DNA from: Acinetobacter sp. Marseille-Q1618
GTDB taxonomy: Bacteria; Pseudomonadota; Gammaproteobacteria; Pseudomonadales; Moraxellaceae
Length of the DNA: 64,000 bases
Direction of reading: 5' to 3'
Assembly (NCBI RefSeq): GCF_902809855.1
Contig: NZ_CADDWJ010000001.1
Location: 1,302,001-1,366,000, forward strand
Shown here: positions 9,246 to 18,288 of the stretch, one piece after another
Layout of the letters: the number at the start of each line of letters is the position of its first letter
Position numbering within the stretch: the stretch's first letter is position 1
Made by a program: the position numbers and the translations under genes
The notes under the pieces: generated by a model
What the model was told of the DNA's origin: nothing
Database searches by the model: none
Seen by the model: only the letters and a program-made list of their open reading frames with translations

Positions 9246-10052
9246 ATGGTTGATATTGCCAACACCATTTTAGGTAAAATTGTTGATCATAAACACCAAG
9301 AATTTGCTACTCGTTTAAAGCAACGCAGTTTAAAAGATGTGGAAGAACTTGCACAGGCGGCAACACCTGTACGTGGTTTTGCGCAATCTTTGCAAAGTAA
9401 GCGCCCTGCTGTAATTGCTGAAATTAAAAAAGCATCTCCATCGAAAGGTGTGATTCGTGAAAACTTTAATCCTGCTGAAATCGCTGAACAATATGAACAA
9501 GCAGGTGCTGCATGTTTATCGGTTTTGACGGATATTGATTTTTTCCAAGGTGCAGATGAGAACATTCAGATTGCACGTCGTCATTGCAAGCTTCCTGCGC
9601 TACGTAAAGACTTTTTAATTGATCCATATGGCGTGATCGAAGCACGTGCTTTACATGCAGATTGTATTTTATTGATTGTGGCATGTTTGTCAGATCAGCA
9701 ACTTGAAGAAATGTCAAAAACTGCTTTTGAGCAAAATTTAGATGTTTTGGTTGAGGTACATGATGAAGATGAGTTGGATCGTGCTTTAAAATTGTCTGAT
9801 CGTTGTTTGTTAGGCGTAAATAATCGTAATTTAAAAACCTTTGATGTGGATTTAGATACTTCATTCCGTTTGAAAAAATTACTCGATCCATCACGTTTAC
9901 TAATTACTGAAAGTGGTATTGCAACGCCGGATGATGTTCGCAAAATGCAAGAGCATGATATTCATGCCTTCTTGGTCGGTGAGAGCTTTATGAAACAACC
10001 TCGCCCTGATCATGCATTTACTGAATTGTTTGGTGTGCCTGAGCAAGTTTAA
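9246..10052 (+). CDS. trpC: Indole-3-glycerol phosphate synthase
   Basis: TrpC closes the ring of CdRP to form indole-3-glycerol phosphate. The TIM-barrel signature is clear: [20 protein letters not shown] (catalytic Lys and phosphate site), LRKDFLID, the strand-5 [24 protein letters not shown], and ITESGI with a final FLVGESFM. It is monofunctional, with no fused TrpF. An in-frame ATG at 9240 exists, but GAGG lies 8 nt before ATG 9246, which gives 268 residues, so 9246 is preferred. It is the last gene of trpGDC, followed by a hairpin terminator. Confidence 0.97.
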   Translation: MVDIANTILGKIVDHKHQEFATRLKQRSLKDVEELAQAATPVRGFAQSLQSKRPAVIAEIKKASPSKGVIRENFNPAEIAEQYEQAGAACLSVLTDIDFFQGADENIQIARRHCKLPALRKDFLIDPYGVIEARALHADCILLIVACLSDQQLEEMSKTAFEQNLDVLVEVHDEDELDRALKLSDRCLLGVNNRNLKTFDVDLDTSFRLKKLLDPSRLLITESGIATPDDVRKMQEHDIHAFLVGESFMKQPRPDHAFTELFGVPEQV

Positions 10053-10069
10053 TTTCATTTATGATACTT

Positions 10070-10093
10070 AAGCCCGATCTATGGATTGGGCTT
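10070..10093 (+). terminator. Possible terminator of trpGDC
   Basis: AAGCCCGATC and GATTGGGCTT form a 10-bp stem with one G-U pair and a 4-nt loop, followed by GTTTAAA. The T-run is short. Confidence 0.6.
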
Positions 10094-10180
10094 GTTTAAA
10101 AAATGCATTCATATTGAGTTTACTTCACAACACATTTTTGGATGAAATATTAAAATAAGTACAAATTAGATGTGATCAGC

Positions 10181-10666
10181 ATGAATGAAATTGAAAAAAT
10201 TTTATTAAGATGTCAATTAACATTGGGTTTGAAAACTACTGATGATATTGAACAATGGGCTATTAACACCTTGTCAAAAGATGAATCTAACCAGCTTGCT
10301 TTAGACTTATGTTTTCTTGCTAATTCAGAACAAATATTACATTATTTTCATGTATTGCATAAAAACTACGATATAGACGAAAATCTTAAAAAAATTATTA
10401 TTTATAATGAGCTAAATACATATACTACACAACTTATTCAACACAATCAGGCACAGCAATACACATGGGATGCAGCCCAAAAAATCTTTGATCTAGCGAA
10501 CTTCATTGAAGATGATGACTTGTATGATTTTGTGAACCACTACGATGATGAGTTTCATCTTGCACAGCAAGGTATCTCATTATTAGCATCTGATGAAATA
10601 TTTCCAATTTTTATTAAAGAACTCAAAAAATGGTTAGATGCTAAACTTTTAAATAATACTATTTAA
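10181..10666 (+). CDS. Hypothetical acidic helical protein
   Basis: The product is about 161 residues, soluble and acidic, with mostly helical sequence (EKILLRCQLTLGLKTTDDIEQWAINTL and IFDLANFIEDDDLYDFVNHYDDE). No catalytic motif, signal peptide or membrane helix is visible and I do not recognise it. The frame opens at GTG 10172. ATG 10181 is taken as start although neither has a clear ribosome site. It stands alone between trpC and the Smr gene. More AT-rich codon use than its neighbours suggests a weakly expressed or recently gained gene. That is only an impression. Confidence 0.55.
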   Translation: MNEIEKILLRCQLTLGLKTTDDIEQWAINTLSKDESNQLALDLCFLANSEQILHYFHVLHKNYDIDENLKKIIIYNELNTYTTQLIQHNQAQQYTWDAAQKIFDLANFIEDDDLYDFVNHYDDEFHLAQQGISLLASDEIFPIFIKELKKWLDAKLLNNTI

Positions 10667-10798
10667 AAGTATTTAATCTTAGTTCTCCGCCACATTTAAA
10701 AGCTTAAGAGATAGCATGAACCCAATTCAGTTCAATTTTCATTAATTTCAGACTATAATTATCAGCAAATCCCTTATTAATCCTGTTTTTTAGCAATT

Positions 10799-11494
10799 AT
10801 GAGTAAATCTGATTCTTCATTTTCAAAATCTCAACTTGATTTATTAAAGCAGTTCAAAAAACAAATTTCTCAACATCAACCTACAAAAGCGGCAGCCCAA
10901 CCTGAGCCTAAGAAAAACTCTAATCTCCCTTCAGAAGATTTAGATGATGTTGATTTATTTAAAAAAGCCTTACAAGGGGTTAAAAAGATCGACAATGGCA
11001 ATATTGCCAAAATCGAGTCTAGCTCTATTCGCAAAAAGCCTGATGCGAAAACCTTAGCCAAACGTGCTGCCGCAGAAGGTGCTTTTAAAGTAGAAAACAC
11101 TGAACTTTCAGATACCCAAGCGATACTTAACCCTGTAGCAAGTCAAGCCAAATTAAGCTATCGCATAGCGACATTACAACACAAAGTATTTGAAGAGTTA
11201 AAAGCAGGCAATCTACGTTGGTATGAAGCGGTAGATCTGCATGGTTGTACTGTAGAAGAAGCACGCACAGCAGTATTACAAATCATCCAAATTGCCAAAG
11301 ATGAAAACCAAAATGTCATCAAAATCGTTCATGGTAAAGGTCCAGAAGCCATTTTAAAAACATACGTGAATAGTTGGCTACGTCAACATCGTGATGTTTT
11401 GGCTTTTGTCAGTGCGCCAGAAAGTCAAGGCGGTACTGGTGCGGTTTTAGTCCTCCTAAAACGTGCTGAGAAAAATCCCAAATTTTCAAAATAA
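10799..11494 (+). CDS. Smr domain protein
   Basis: This 231-residue protein has a low-complexity, lysine/proline-rich N-terminal half (to about residue 90) and a C-terminal Smr (small MutS-related) domain. The domain shows VDLHGCTVEEAR, the VKIVHGKGPE motif, and the end FVSAPESQGGTGAVLVLL. Stand-alone Smr proteins of this type (YfcN/SmrA/SmrB group) are nucleases. E. coli SmrB cleaves mRNA on collided ribosomes. The DLHG and HGKG motifs are both present, so it may be active. It lies 84 nt before folE. Which of the SmrA/SmrB groups it belongs to cannot be settled here. Confidence 0.88.
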   Translation: MSKSDSSFSKSQLDLLKQFKKQISQHQPTKAAAQPEPKKNSNLPSEDLDDVDLFKKALQGVKKIDNGNIAKIESSSIRKKPDAKTLAKRAAAEGAFKVENTELSDTQAILNPVASQAKLSYRIATLQHKVFEELKAGNLRWYEAVDLHGCTVEEARTAVLQIIQIAKDENQNVIKIVHGKGPEAILKTYVNSWLRQHRDVLAFVSAPESQGGTGAVLVLLKRAEKNPKFSK

Positions 11495-11578
11495 TTGGTT
11501 TATGTTGTAGTAGGAAATATTTGCTATTTTTCTGTTACAATGCCCACCTTGTTCAATCAGTGTAAGTGAACACGTTCT

Positions 11579-12133
11579 ATGTCTATGCAGCAATCATACG
11601 CTAATATTTTAACCGCCGTTGGCGAGGACTTAAGTCGTCCTGGTCTTAAAGATACACCTATGCGTGCTGCTAAAGCCTTTTCGTATTTAACTTCTGGATA
11701 TAGCAAAAGCTTAGCAGAAGTCACGAACAATGCAGTTTTCCCATCAGATAATGATGAAATGGTGTTAGTGAAAAATATCGAATTTTATTCACTTTGCGAA
11801 CATCATTTATTGCCTTTTTATGGACGTGTGCATATTGCTTATCTTCCTTCAGGCAATGTCTTAGGTTTGTCGAAATTTGCCCGAATTACTGAAATGTTTG
11901 CACGCCGTTTGCAAATTCAAGAGCAACTGACCAAGCAAATTGCTGATGCAGTAGCTGAAGTCACCCAAGCTCGTGGTGTTGCAGTTGTCATTGATTCTGC
12001 ACACATGTGTATGATGATGCGTGGTGTTAGTAAACAAGAGTCTACAACTCGTACAGTTTCTTTTGTGGGGGATTTTAAAACCGATAAAGAAGCACGCCGT
12101 GAGTTCTTATTAGCAGTCCCTGAAGCACATTAA
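11579..12133 (+). CDS. folE: GTP cyclohydrolase I
   Basis: FolE opens GTP to 7,8-dihydroneopterin triphosphate, the first step of folate (and related pterin) synthesis. The zinc-binding set is present: Cys and His in [12 protein letters not shown] and the later Cys in [17 protein letters not shown] and the QESTTRT segment complete the active site. At 184 residues it is a compact form of the type-I enzyme. The start has no strong Shine-Dalgarno match, and ATG 11585 two codons in is also possible. A good terminator follows the gene. Confidence 0.95.
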   Translation: MSMQQSYANILTAVGEDLSRPGLKDTPMRAAKAFSYLTSGYSKSLAEVTNNAVFPSDNDEMVLVKNIEFYSLCEHHLLPFYGRVHIAYLPSGNVLGLSKFARITEMFARRLQIQEQLTKQIADAVAEVTQARGVAVVIDSAHMCMMMRGVSKQESTTRTVSFVGDFKTDKEARREFLLAVPEAH

Positions 12134-12140
12134 TTTTATC

Positions 12141-12166
12141 AGCCTCAATTCAATTGGGGCTTTTTT
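12141..12166 (+). terminator. Terminator of folE
   Basis: AGCCTCAATT pairs with AATTGGGGCT (one G-U) across a tiny loop, followed by TTTTTT. Confidence 0.85.
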
Positions 12167-12187
12167 ATAGACAGAGCTTACACGATC

Positions 12188-12547
12188 ATGACATCTCTTT
12201 ATATTGCAGGACAAGGCTTAGCACAGCGTGAAACAGAAGTAGATTACCCGAAGCCTGAACGCTTAGTAAAAGGTAATCCAAAACGTCTTACCCAAAGTTT
12301 GTATGAACATCCCAACATGAACTGTGGCATTTGGCAATGTGAAGTCGGGGCTTGGAATATTGTATTTGCGGACAATAAACAAGAATTTTTTAATATTATT
12401 GAAGGCGTTGTTCGCATTCATCATGCAGAAAACGATTCATTTATCGAAGTTAAAGCGGGTGAAGCTGGCGTGATTCCACCCTCCTTTAGAGGAACTTTTG
12501 AGGTGGTTGAAGCGGTTAAAAAATATTTTGTGGTGGTAGAAGTCTAA
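12188..12547 (+). CDS. Cupin domain protein
   Basis: The 119-residue protein is a single small cupin barrel of the DUF861/cupin_3 type. The pattern is NMNCGIWQCEVGAWNIVFADNKQEFFNIIEGVVRIH followed by VKAGEAGVIPPSFRGTFEVVE. The usual metal-binding His-x-His of the first cupin motif is not present, so it may not bind metal in the standard way. Members are linked to ureidoglycolate or ethanolamine metabolism or are uncharacterised. It follows folE after a terminator, so it is probably a separate unit. Function unknown. Confidence 0.8.
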   Translation: MTSLYIAGQGLAQRETEVDYPKPERLVKGNPKRLTQSLYEHPNMNCGIWQCEVGAWNIVFADNKQEFFNIIEGVVRIHHAENDSFIEVKAGEAGVIPPSFRGTFEVVEAVKKYFVVVEV

Positions 12548-12686
12548 TTTTTAATACTGAAATAGAAACTCTTTTATTTAATTGTCTTTATTTCAACGTA
12601 TAAACTTTGAAATACCACTCTATTTCTGACTTAACTTAGGTCTAATCAAATAATCATTCTGAAATATTACTTCTTTAAAACACAAA

Positions 12687-12719
12687 AAATTGAGCCATAT
12701 TTAGCATAAGGCTCAATTT
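12687..12719 (-). terminator. Terminator of rhlB (usable on both strands)
   Basis: A 10-bp stem, AAATTGAGCC / GGCTCAATTT, with a 13-nt loop lies between convergent genes. On the minus strand it runs into TTTTTTG. Confidence 0.85.
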
Positions 12720-12788
12720 AATTCAGTAAATCATTTAAAATTTAGATCAATTCAAAAATAAAAGTTTTAAATTTCAAACTCTAAACAA

Positions 12789-13940
12789 CTAGCAATACCC
12801 ATCTAAACGGGTCAAAGGCAATTTTTGCCCAATCGCCTTTTCGATTTCAGGTAAATAAAAGGCATCATCTTCTGACAAGAAACTAATACTCACACCTTGA
12901 GTACCTGCGCGCCCTGTACGACCAATACGATGTACATAATCATCCGACTGTTCAGGTAAGGTATAGTTAATCACATGCGATACACCATCCACATGGATGC
13001 CACGACCTGCAACATCGGTTGCAATCATAATGTTATGTTGACCATTTTTAAATTGATCTAACATTTTTAAACGTTTGTCTTGTGCGATTTCACCCGATAA
13101 CATCACTACTTTATAATGATCACGTTTTAAATGATCATAGAGCTTACGCACCTGATCACGACGATTAGCAAAAATCATCACTTTCTCAATCGGCTCATCA
13201 TTTAAAATTTCGCGTAATAATTTATATTTATCCCGATTTTCAACCACATAAACACGTTGTTCTACATCGGCATTAGTTTTCTTTTCTGGCTCAATTTCAA
13301 CAGTTACAGGTTCATACAGCCATTGTTGAGCCAAATTCAACACATCATAACTAAAAGTTGCAGAGAACAATAAAGTCTGACGTTGCTCTTTACGTGGTGA
13401 ATAACGCACAATACGTTTCACGGATGGAATAAAGCCCATGTCCAACAAGCGGTCTGCTTCGTCAATGACTAAAAATTCAATCTGGTCTAACCAAACTTCT
13501 TTTTGCTCAGTAAAATCAATCAAGCGACCAGGTGTTGCCACTAAAATATCGACGACATTTTGATCTAGTTGCTTTTTCTGTTTATCAAAATCCACACCAC
13601 CGACTAAAGTTAAAACATTCAAACCTGAAAATTTAACCAATTCACGCGCATCATTTTCAATCTGAATCGCAAGTTCACGTGTTGGTGCTAAAATTAAAGC
13701 ACGTGGTTCACCACGAAAACGCTTTTCTTTAATAGGATTATTGAGCAAGTCATTAATAATACTGACTAAAAATGCAGCAGTCTTGCCTGTGCCTGTTTGC
13801 GCACGCCCAATGGCATCATGTCCAGCCAACGTATATTTCAATACTTTTTGTTGAATTGGGGTCATTTCTTTAAACCCTAAAGCATCAATTGCTTGCTTCA
13901 GTTGCGGATGTAAATTTAGGGTTTCGAAACCTGATGACAT
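12789..13940 (-). CDS. rhlB: DEAD-box RNA helicase RhlB
   Basis: This ATP-dependent RNA helicase unwinds RNA; RhlB works with RNase E in the degradosome. All motifs are visible: the Q-motif around GFKEMTPIQ, Walker A AQTGTGKT, PTRELA, motif II VIDEADRLLDMG, LLFSATF, VMIFANRR, TDVAGRGIHVDGV and HRIGRTGRAG. Length of 383 residues, with no long basic tail, and the N-terminus FETLNLHPQLKQAI resemble RhlB rather than RhlE or DeaD. It is a single-gene unit. Assignment to RhlB is by overall resemblance; the helicase family itself is certain. Confidence 0.9.
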   Translation of the reverse strand: MSSGFETLNLHPQLKQAIDALGFKEMTPIQQKVLKYTLAGHDAIGRAQTGTGKTAAFLVSIINDLLNNPIKEKRFRGEPRALILAPTRELAIQIENDARELVKFSGLNVLTLVGGVDFDKQKKQLDQNVVDILVATPGRLIDFTEQKEVWLDQIEFLVIDEADRLLDMGFIPSVKRIVRYSPRKEQRQTLLFSATFSYDVLNLAQQWLYEPVTVEIEPEKKTNADVEQRVYVVENRDKYKLLREILNDEPIEKVMIFANRRDQVRKLYDHLKRDHYKVVMLSGEIAQDKRLKMLDQFKNGQHNIMIATDVAGRGIHVDGVSHVINYTLPEQSDDYVHRIGRTGRAGTQGVSISFLSEDDAFYLPEIEKAIGQKLPLTRLDGYC

Positions 13941-14008
13941 ATATACGTGCTCTAACTATTAACGACTAAAATACAGCTATTATAAACAAAGACGACAAAT
14001 AAACAAAA

Positions 14009-14036
14009 ACGCCCCAATTCATTAAAATTGGAGCGT
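14009..14036 (-). terminator. Terminator of the cold-shock gene
   Basis: An 11-bp stem (ACGCCCCAATT / AATTGGAGCGT, one G-U) is followed on the minus strand by GTTTTTGTTT. Confidence 0.88.
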
Positions 14037-14060
14037 CACTTAAGTCTATAAACTTAAGAA

Positions 14061-14273
14061 TTAGTCTAAAGGCTGAACTTCTTCAGCTTGAAAACCTTTT
14101 TGACCTTGAACAACGCTGAATTCAACACGTTGACCGTCACGTAGTGAACGGTGACCGTCGCCTTGAATTGCACGGAAATGAACGAATACATCGTCACCAC
14201 CAGCACGTTGGATAAAGCCAAAACCTTTAGTATCATTGAACCATTTAACAACGCCTTGTTCACGAGCTGTCAT
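14061..14273 (-). CDS. CspA-family cold-shock protein
   Basis: The 70-residue protein is a single cold-shock domain, a small beta-barrel that binds single-stranded RNA or DNA and acts as an RNA chaperone. RNP1 (KGFGFI) and RNP2 (VFVHF) are intact, along with the start [14 protein letters not shown] and the RVEFSV strand. A GAGGA lies 6 nt before the ATG. The stretch upstream of the gene is long, as is usual for cold-induced csp mRNAs with regulatory 5' leaders. Which csp paralogue it is cannot be said. Confidence 0.95.
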   Translation of the reverse strand: MTAREQGVVKWFNDTKGFGFIQRAGGDDVFVHFRAIQGDGHRSLRDGQRVEFSVVQGQKGFQAEEVQPLD

Positions 14274-14665
14274 AAGTTAATCCTCAGTTATTTAGAAAAA
14301 AGGACCACCCGGTGTTGCAAACAGCAGAGCAAACAAAGTTTAAAATATTTTTTTATTTCAAAGTTTGTAATCATTCTGTAAGACTATTAACAAAATCCCG
14401 GTTACATCCACTTGTAATAAAGGAGATTTTGTAGTTTTCACTACCCCATCTCTTAAAGTACGCAACGAGCTTAACATGGGTGAATCACAATTAATAGAAT
14501 TTTTTTAGATAATTATGAGATAATTATTTCCACTTTTTTAAGTTTGAATGATCAATCTAAGTCAAAAGTGTTTTTTATACGTCTAAATAAATTAAAGCTT
14601 TGGGCTTGATGGTTTTCTTTGTTAAACTTAATTATTGTTTCTATATGAATGTTATTACTGAAAAA
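14274..14665. other. Leader and divergent promoter region of the cold-shock gene
   Basis: This region of about 390 bp lies between the cold-shock gene (minus) and the TusA-like gene (plus). Reading the minus strand toward the cold-shock gene, 14500-14274 is unusually sequence-complex for an intergenic region here (GAGATGGGGTAG, GTGGATGTAACCGGG, GCTGTTTGCAACACCGGGTGG). This fits a structured 5' leader rather than promoter alone. The rest is AT-rich and holds no gene I can support. Confidence 0.45.
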
Positions 14666-14905
14666 ATGTCTGAAAATTTTGATTCAAGTTTGATCTGTAT
14701 TGATGCAATAGGCAAACCTTGTCCTATGCCGCTCTTATTGCTCAAAAAACAACTTAAAAAGTTACAAATTAATCAGGACATTTTGTTAAAAGCGTCAGAT
14801 CCACATAGTGAGATTGATATTTTACGTTATTGTGAGTTGCATCAGTTGCACTGCGAAATGACTCAAATCTCAACACATGAGTTGCATTTTTTAATTAAAA
14901 CTTAA
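14666..14905 (+). CDS. TusA/SirA-family sulfur carrier
   Basis: The 79-residue protein has the TusA fold signature DAIGKPCPMPLLLLKKQLKKL, with the conserved CPxP cysteine that carries a persulfide in sulfur relay (for tRNA thiolation and related pathways). The frame is open from TTG 14600, but residues before MSENFDSS look non-coding. ATG 14666 gives the normal length. ATG 14645 is also possible; neither has a clear ribosome site. It stands alone ahead of rpoH. It could be true TusA or one of the related YedF/YeeD-type proteins. Confidence 0.82.
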   Translation: MSENFDSSLICIDAIGKPCPMPLLLLKKQLKKLQINQDILLKASDPHSEIDILRYCELHQLHCEMTQISTHELHFLIKT

Positions 14906-14955
14906 GTTTCTTGATTTTTAATTCATAAAGATTCAGTATTTTGCGTTAATACTTG

Positions 14956-14961
14956 TATAAT
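14956..14961 (+). promoter_or_regulatory. Candidate -10 element for rpoH
   Basis: A perfect TATAAT preceded by CTTG lies about 105 nt before rpoH. The -35 region is weak. Several promoters are common for rpoH, and this is the only clear hexamer seen. Confidence 0.35.
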
Positions 14962-15067
14962 CGAATAAAAGTTTACATTTCTATACCCAATTTTCCTTAA
15001 TTATAAATGCAAAAGCAATTAAGATGAAAGTCATGGTATTACCACTATTATCCTATAAGGAGAACTC

Positions 15068-15937
15068 ATGAGTGACAGCAGCAATCAATTGATGCCCCTG
15101 TCCTTATCTGCGCCAGGTGTAAATCTGGGTGCTTATATCAGCACTGTTAACCAAATTCCTATTTTGACAGCTGAACAAGAAAAAGAGTTGGCTGAGCGTT
15201 ATTTTTACGATCAAGATTTAGATGCAGCCAAAATGTTAGTGATGTCACACTTACGTTTTGTCGTTCATATTGCCCGTAGTTATGCAGGTTATGGCTTACC
15301 TCAAGGCGACCTTATTCAAGAAGGCAACTTGGGTTTAATGAAAGCTGTTAAACGTTTTGACCCAAATATGGGCGTGCGTTTAGTGTCTTTTGCAGTACAT
15401 TGGATTAAAGCCGAAATTCATGAATACGTGATTCGTAACTGGCGTATTGTGAAAATCGCAACCACTAAAGCACAACGTAAACTATTTTTTAATTTACGTA
15501 GTTTAAAAAAATCAAGCAAAAAACTGACTTTAGAAGAAGCAAAATCGATTGCCAATGACTTAAATGTGACGCCTGAACAAGTCTTGGAAATGGAAGGTCG
15601 CTTGACGGCTTATGATGCTGCTTTTGAAGCACAAGGCGATGACGATGATGAAGGTTCAACGCATGTTGCACCTGCATTGTATCTTGAAGATAATCGTTAT
15701 GATCCTGCTCGTTTGGTTGAAGAAGAAGATTACGAAGATCAAAGTACTTCAGCATTACATGATGCAATGGAACAACTGGATGATCGTTCTCGTAACATCT
15801 TACAACGCCGTTGGTTAGATGATGATAAATCTACCTTGCATGAGTTGGCTGCTGAATATAACGTGTCTGCGGAGCGTATTCGTCAGTTAGAGAAAAATGC
15901 GATGGAGAAAATTAAAGTCGCAATGTCATCAAATTAA
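15068..15937 (+). CDS. rpoH: RNA polymerase sigma factor RpoH (sigma-32)
   Basis: RpoH directs RNA polymerase to heat-shock promoters. Region 2 is clear ([40 protein letters not shown], then [19 protein letters not shown]). The RpoH box ([13 protein letters not shown]), which separates sigma-32 from RpoD/RpoS, follows it. Region 4 carries the helix-turn-helix [28 protein letters not shown]. Length of 289 residues is normal. A strong AAGGAG lies 7 nt before the ATG. A likely target is in the same window: the clpB promoter at 43113-43140 matches the sigma-32 consensus closely. Confidence 0.97.
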   Translation: MSDSSNQLMPLSLSAPGVNLGAYISTVNQIPILTAEQEKELAERYFYDQDLDAAKMLVMSHLRFVVHIARSYAGYGLPQGDLIQEGNLGLMKAVKRFDPNMGVRLVSFAVHWIKAEIHEYVIRNWRIVKIATTKAQRKLFFNLRSLKKSSKKLTLEEAKSIANDLNVTPEQVLEMEGRLTAYDAAFEAQGDDDDEGSTHVAPALYLEDNRYDPARLVEEEDYEDQSTSALHDAMEQLDDRSRNILQRRWLDDDKSTLHELAAEYNVSAERIRQLEKNAMEKIKVAMSSN

Positions 15938-15952
15938 TTCTGTTTAAAATAC

Positions 15953-15975
15953 AAAGGGCGATATGCCCTTTTATT
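15953..15975 (+). terminator. Terminator of rpoH
   Basis: AAAGGGC / GCCCTTT, a 7-bp stem with a 5-nt loop, followed by TATTTTG. Confidence 0.8.
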
Positions 15976-16082
15976 TTGTTTAATTTTTATACTATTAGCA
16001 AACCATGAAGAGTATTTAAACCGCAATCCGATTTACAAATTATGTTAAGGTAATGTGCAAATTATTTGAGATGAGCTAGATT

Positions 16083-16448
16083 ATGTGGATCGCAATCTCG
16101 GCACTGAATCTTGCTATTGCAGTCATGTTAGGAGCATTTGGCGCACATGGCTTAAAAGCACGTGCAAATGTAGAACAATTGGCTTGGTGGCAAACAGCAA
16201 CTGACTATTTTTTCTATCATGCTTTAGGCTTACTTGCACTTGCGATACTCAGCAAAGTGATTCCTGCCCTACCGATAAAAACCAGTTTTATTCTTATTCA
16301 GATTGGGATTTTGTTCTTCTGTGGTTCACTCTATATCATGGCATTGGGCTTACCTCGAATCTTAGGTGCCATCACACCGATTGGTGGCGCACTGATGATC
16401 GCAGGTTGGTTAGTTTTGGCGTGGAATGCAGCCAAACATGCAAATTAA
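16083..16448 (+). CDS. DUF423 membrane protein (YgdD-like)
   Basis: The 121-residue protein has four hydrophobic segments and the DUF423 signature: N-terminal LNLAIAVMLGAFGAHGLK, YFFYHALGLLALA, and a GAITPIGGALMIAGWLVL end. It is an inner-membrane protein of unknown function, widely conserved in proteobacteria (E. coli YgdD). It sits 37 nt before thiS on the same strand and may be co-transcribed with thiSG. No functional link is known to me. Confidence 0.88.
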   Translation: MWIAISALNLAIAVMLGAFGAHGLKARANVEQLAWWQTATDYFFYHALGLLALAILSKVIPALPIKTSFILIQIGILFFCGSLYIMALGLPRILGAITPIGGALMIAGWLVLAWNAAKHAN

Positions 16449-16485
16449 ACACATCTCTTTGAAATAAAATAGATATGGATTTATC

Positions 16486-16683
16486 ATGCAAATATTTTTA
16501 AATGGCGAAGCTCAGCATACTGCTTGTGAAAACCTATTGCAGCTAATTCAAGAACTTGAACTTGAAGGCAAACGTTTTGCGGTAGAAAAAAATGAAATGA
16601 TTGTTTCCAAAAGTAAACTTGAGCAAACCCCGATCGCGGATCAAGATCGAATTGAAATTATTCAAGCTGTCGGTGGCGGCTAA
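16486..16683 (+). CDS. thiS: Sulfur carrier protein ThiS
   Basis: ThiS is the ubiquitin-like sulfur carrier for the thiazole half of thiamine. The 65-residue protein starts with [10 protein letters not shown] and ends in the essential diglycine (IIQAVGGG), which is adenylated and converted to a thiocarboxylate. It lies 14 nt before thiG, as expected for a thiSG unit. No TPP riboswitch fits in the 37-nt gap upstream of it. thiF and the other thi genes are not in this window. Confidence 0.95.
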   Translation: MQIFLNGEAQHTACENLLQLIQELELEGKRFAVEKNEMIVSKSKLEQTPIADQDRIEIIQAVGGG

Positions 16684-16697
16684 TTCGGAGCATACCC

Positions 16698-17483
16698 ATG
16701 CAAGACTCTCCCCTTATTATCGGTTCTCGTACATTTAGTTCTCGCCTTTTGGTCGGAACAGGGAAATATAAAGATTTAAATGAAACAGATTTAGCTATTC
16801 AAGCCAGCGGCGCAGAAATCGTGACTGTGGCGATTCGCCGTGTCAATATCGGTCAAAATCCTGACCAACCCAATTTATTGTCAGTCATTCCACCTGAAAA
16901 ATACACTATTTTGCCCAATACCGCAGGGTGTTTTGATGCCAATAGCGCTGTGCGTACCTGTATGTTGGCACGTGAGCTTCTAGATGGTCACAATTTAGTT
17001 AAACTCGAAGTTTTGGGTGATGAAAAGACACTTTATCCAAATGTCACTGCAACTTTAGATGCAGCAAGAACGCTCATTGACGATGGCTTTGAAGTGATGG
17101 TTTATACATCTGATGATCCAATCGTGGCGCAAGAACTTGAAAGTATGGGCTGCGTTGCTATTATGCCTTTAGGGAGTTTGATTGGTTCTGGTTTGGGAAT
17201 TTTAAACCCGCACACAATTTCCATCATTAAAGAAAATGCTAAAGTTCCTGTATTGGTGGATGCAGGTGTAGGCACTGCCAGTGATGCAGCGATTGCAATG
17301 GAGTTGGGTTGTGATGGTGTACTGATGAATACTGCAATTGCCGCAGCACAACACCCTATTTTAATGGCATCTGCCATGAAAAAAGCTGTTGAAGCGGGTC
17401 GTGAAGCTTATCTTGCGGGTCGTATGCCACGTAAACGCATGGCAAATGCGAGTTCACCTGAAACAGGTTATTTCTTTAAGTGA
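16698..17483 (+). CDS. thiG: Thiazole synthase ThiG
   Basis: ThiG builds the thiazole phosphate of thiamine from DXP, the ThiS thiocarboxylate and dehydroglycine. The barrel signatures are the N-terminal [12 protein letters not shown], the Schiff-base Lys region [25 protein letters not shown], and the phosphate-binding end [33 protein letters not shown]. Length of 261 residues is normal. It is the second gene of thiSG and is followed by a UUCG-loop terminator. Confidence 0.97.
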   Translation: MQDSPLIIGSRTFSSRLLVGTGKYKDLNETDLAIQASGAEIVTVAIRRVNIGQNPDQPNLLSVIPPEKYTILPNTAGCFDANSAVRTCMLARELLDGHNLVKLEVLGDEKTLYPNVTATLDAARTLIDDGFEVMVYTSDDPIVAQELESMGCVAIMPLGSLIGSGLGILNPHTISIIKENAKVPVLVDAGVGTASDAAIAMELGCDGVLMNTAIAAAQHPILMASAMKKAVEAGREAYLAGRMPRKRMANASSPETGYFFK

Positions 17484-17512
17484 TGTGTTGATTTAATTTT
17501 GAAAAATGTATG

Positions 17513-17535
17513 AGGATTCTTCGGAATCCTTTTTT
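17513..17535 (+). terminator. Terminator of thiSG
   Basis: AGGATTC-TTCG-GAATCCT, a 7-bp stem closed by a UUCG tetraloop, followed by TTTTT. Confidence 0.9.
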
Positions 17536-17576
17536 ATGAGCTAAAATAATTAGATAAAAAATCAAGGTATAACAAT

Positions 17577-18242
17577 ATGAAAATCATTCCTTATTTTATT
17601 CTTATCTCATACTCCAGCTTGAGCTATGCAGATCAAGTCAATACACAATTACATAAAAATATTGCAGCTTTCATTCCACAACATTGGGAAATCATTTCTC
17701 AAGCACAAGGTGACTTAAACCAAGATGGTCAGACAGATACAGCAATCATCATTCAACCTAAAAACTTAAATAACCATGAACGAAAATTACTTATTTTCTT
17801 TAAATACAATAACTCATTGCAACAAAAAATAGTAAAGCCCATCCCTGATTGGTCATATCGAGATGAAGAAAACTGTATGGATGATGCGCTCTCAGGAGGT
17901 GGTGTTGAGATTAAACATGGCATTTTAGACCTTAGCTTTCATGATATGAACACTTGCTCTAACTGGTATGGACAAGCATGGACTTATCGTTTTAAATGGC
18001 AAAACTCCCAATTTAAACTCACAGGCTTTGAATATTGGTTTGTTAATAAAACAGATGGAAAAGCGACACGTCATAGTGGAAACTTTTTAACTCAAAAAAT
18101 CAAAACCACGCTTTATAATGAATTTGATGATACCATTAAACCTAAAATTTCTTGGAAAAAATTAAGCCCAATTTCCCCGAATACTTTAGACAAAATTCAA
18201 CTTGAACCAAGTGAAAACTTTTTAAAACAACTCATCAAATAA
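17577..18242 (+). CDS. Exported hypothetical protein with a D-x-D-x-D loop
   Basis: The 221-residue protein has a signal peptide (MKIIPYFILISYSSLSYADQ) and so acts in the periplasm or outside. Just after it comes GDLNQDGQTDTAIII, which has the Asp pattern of a calcium-binding FG-GAP/dockerin-type loop. Two cysteines (ENCMDD and NTCSNW) could pair. The C-terminal half is aromatic and beta-like (WTYRFKWQNSQFKLTGFEYWF). I do not recognise a named family beyond this resemblance. It is a single-gene unit between two terminators. Confidence 0.75.
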   Translation: MKIIPYFILISYSSLSYADQVNTQLHKNIAAFIPQHWEIISQAQGDLNQDGQTDTAIIIQPKNLNNHERKLLIFFKYNNSLQQKIVKPIPDWSYRDEENCMDDALSGGGVEIKHGILDLSFHDMNTCSNWYGQAWTYRFKWQNSQFKLTGFEYWFVNKTDGKATRHSGNFLTQKIKTTLYNEFDDTIKPKISWKKLSPISPNTLDKIQLEPSENFLKQLIK

Positions 18243-18269
18243 AAACAGCCTATGATTTATAGGCTGTTT
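18243..18269. terminator. Bidirectional terminator
   Basis: A perfect 11-bp stem AAACAGCCTAT / ATAGGCTGTTT with a 5-nt loop lies between convergent genes and can serve both. Confidence 0.85.
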
Positions 18270-18288
18270 ATGTTCATACCATGATGTA

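Noticed and set aside
16030..16050. Possible dif/pdif XerD arm (TTATGTTAAGG)
   Set aside because: It matches 9 of 11 bases of the XerD arm, but the bases where the XerC arm should be (GCAATCCG...) do not fit, so it is chance.
16449..16485. TPP riboswitch before thiS
   Set aside because: Only 37 nt separate thiS from the preceding gene, too short for the riboswitch, and no conserved core is seen further upstream.
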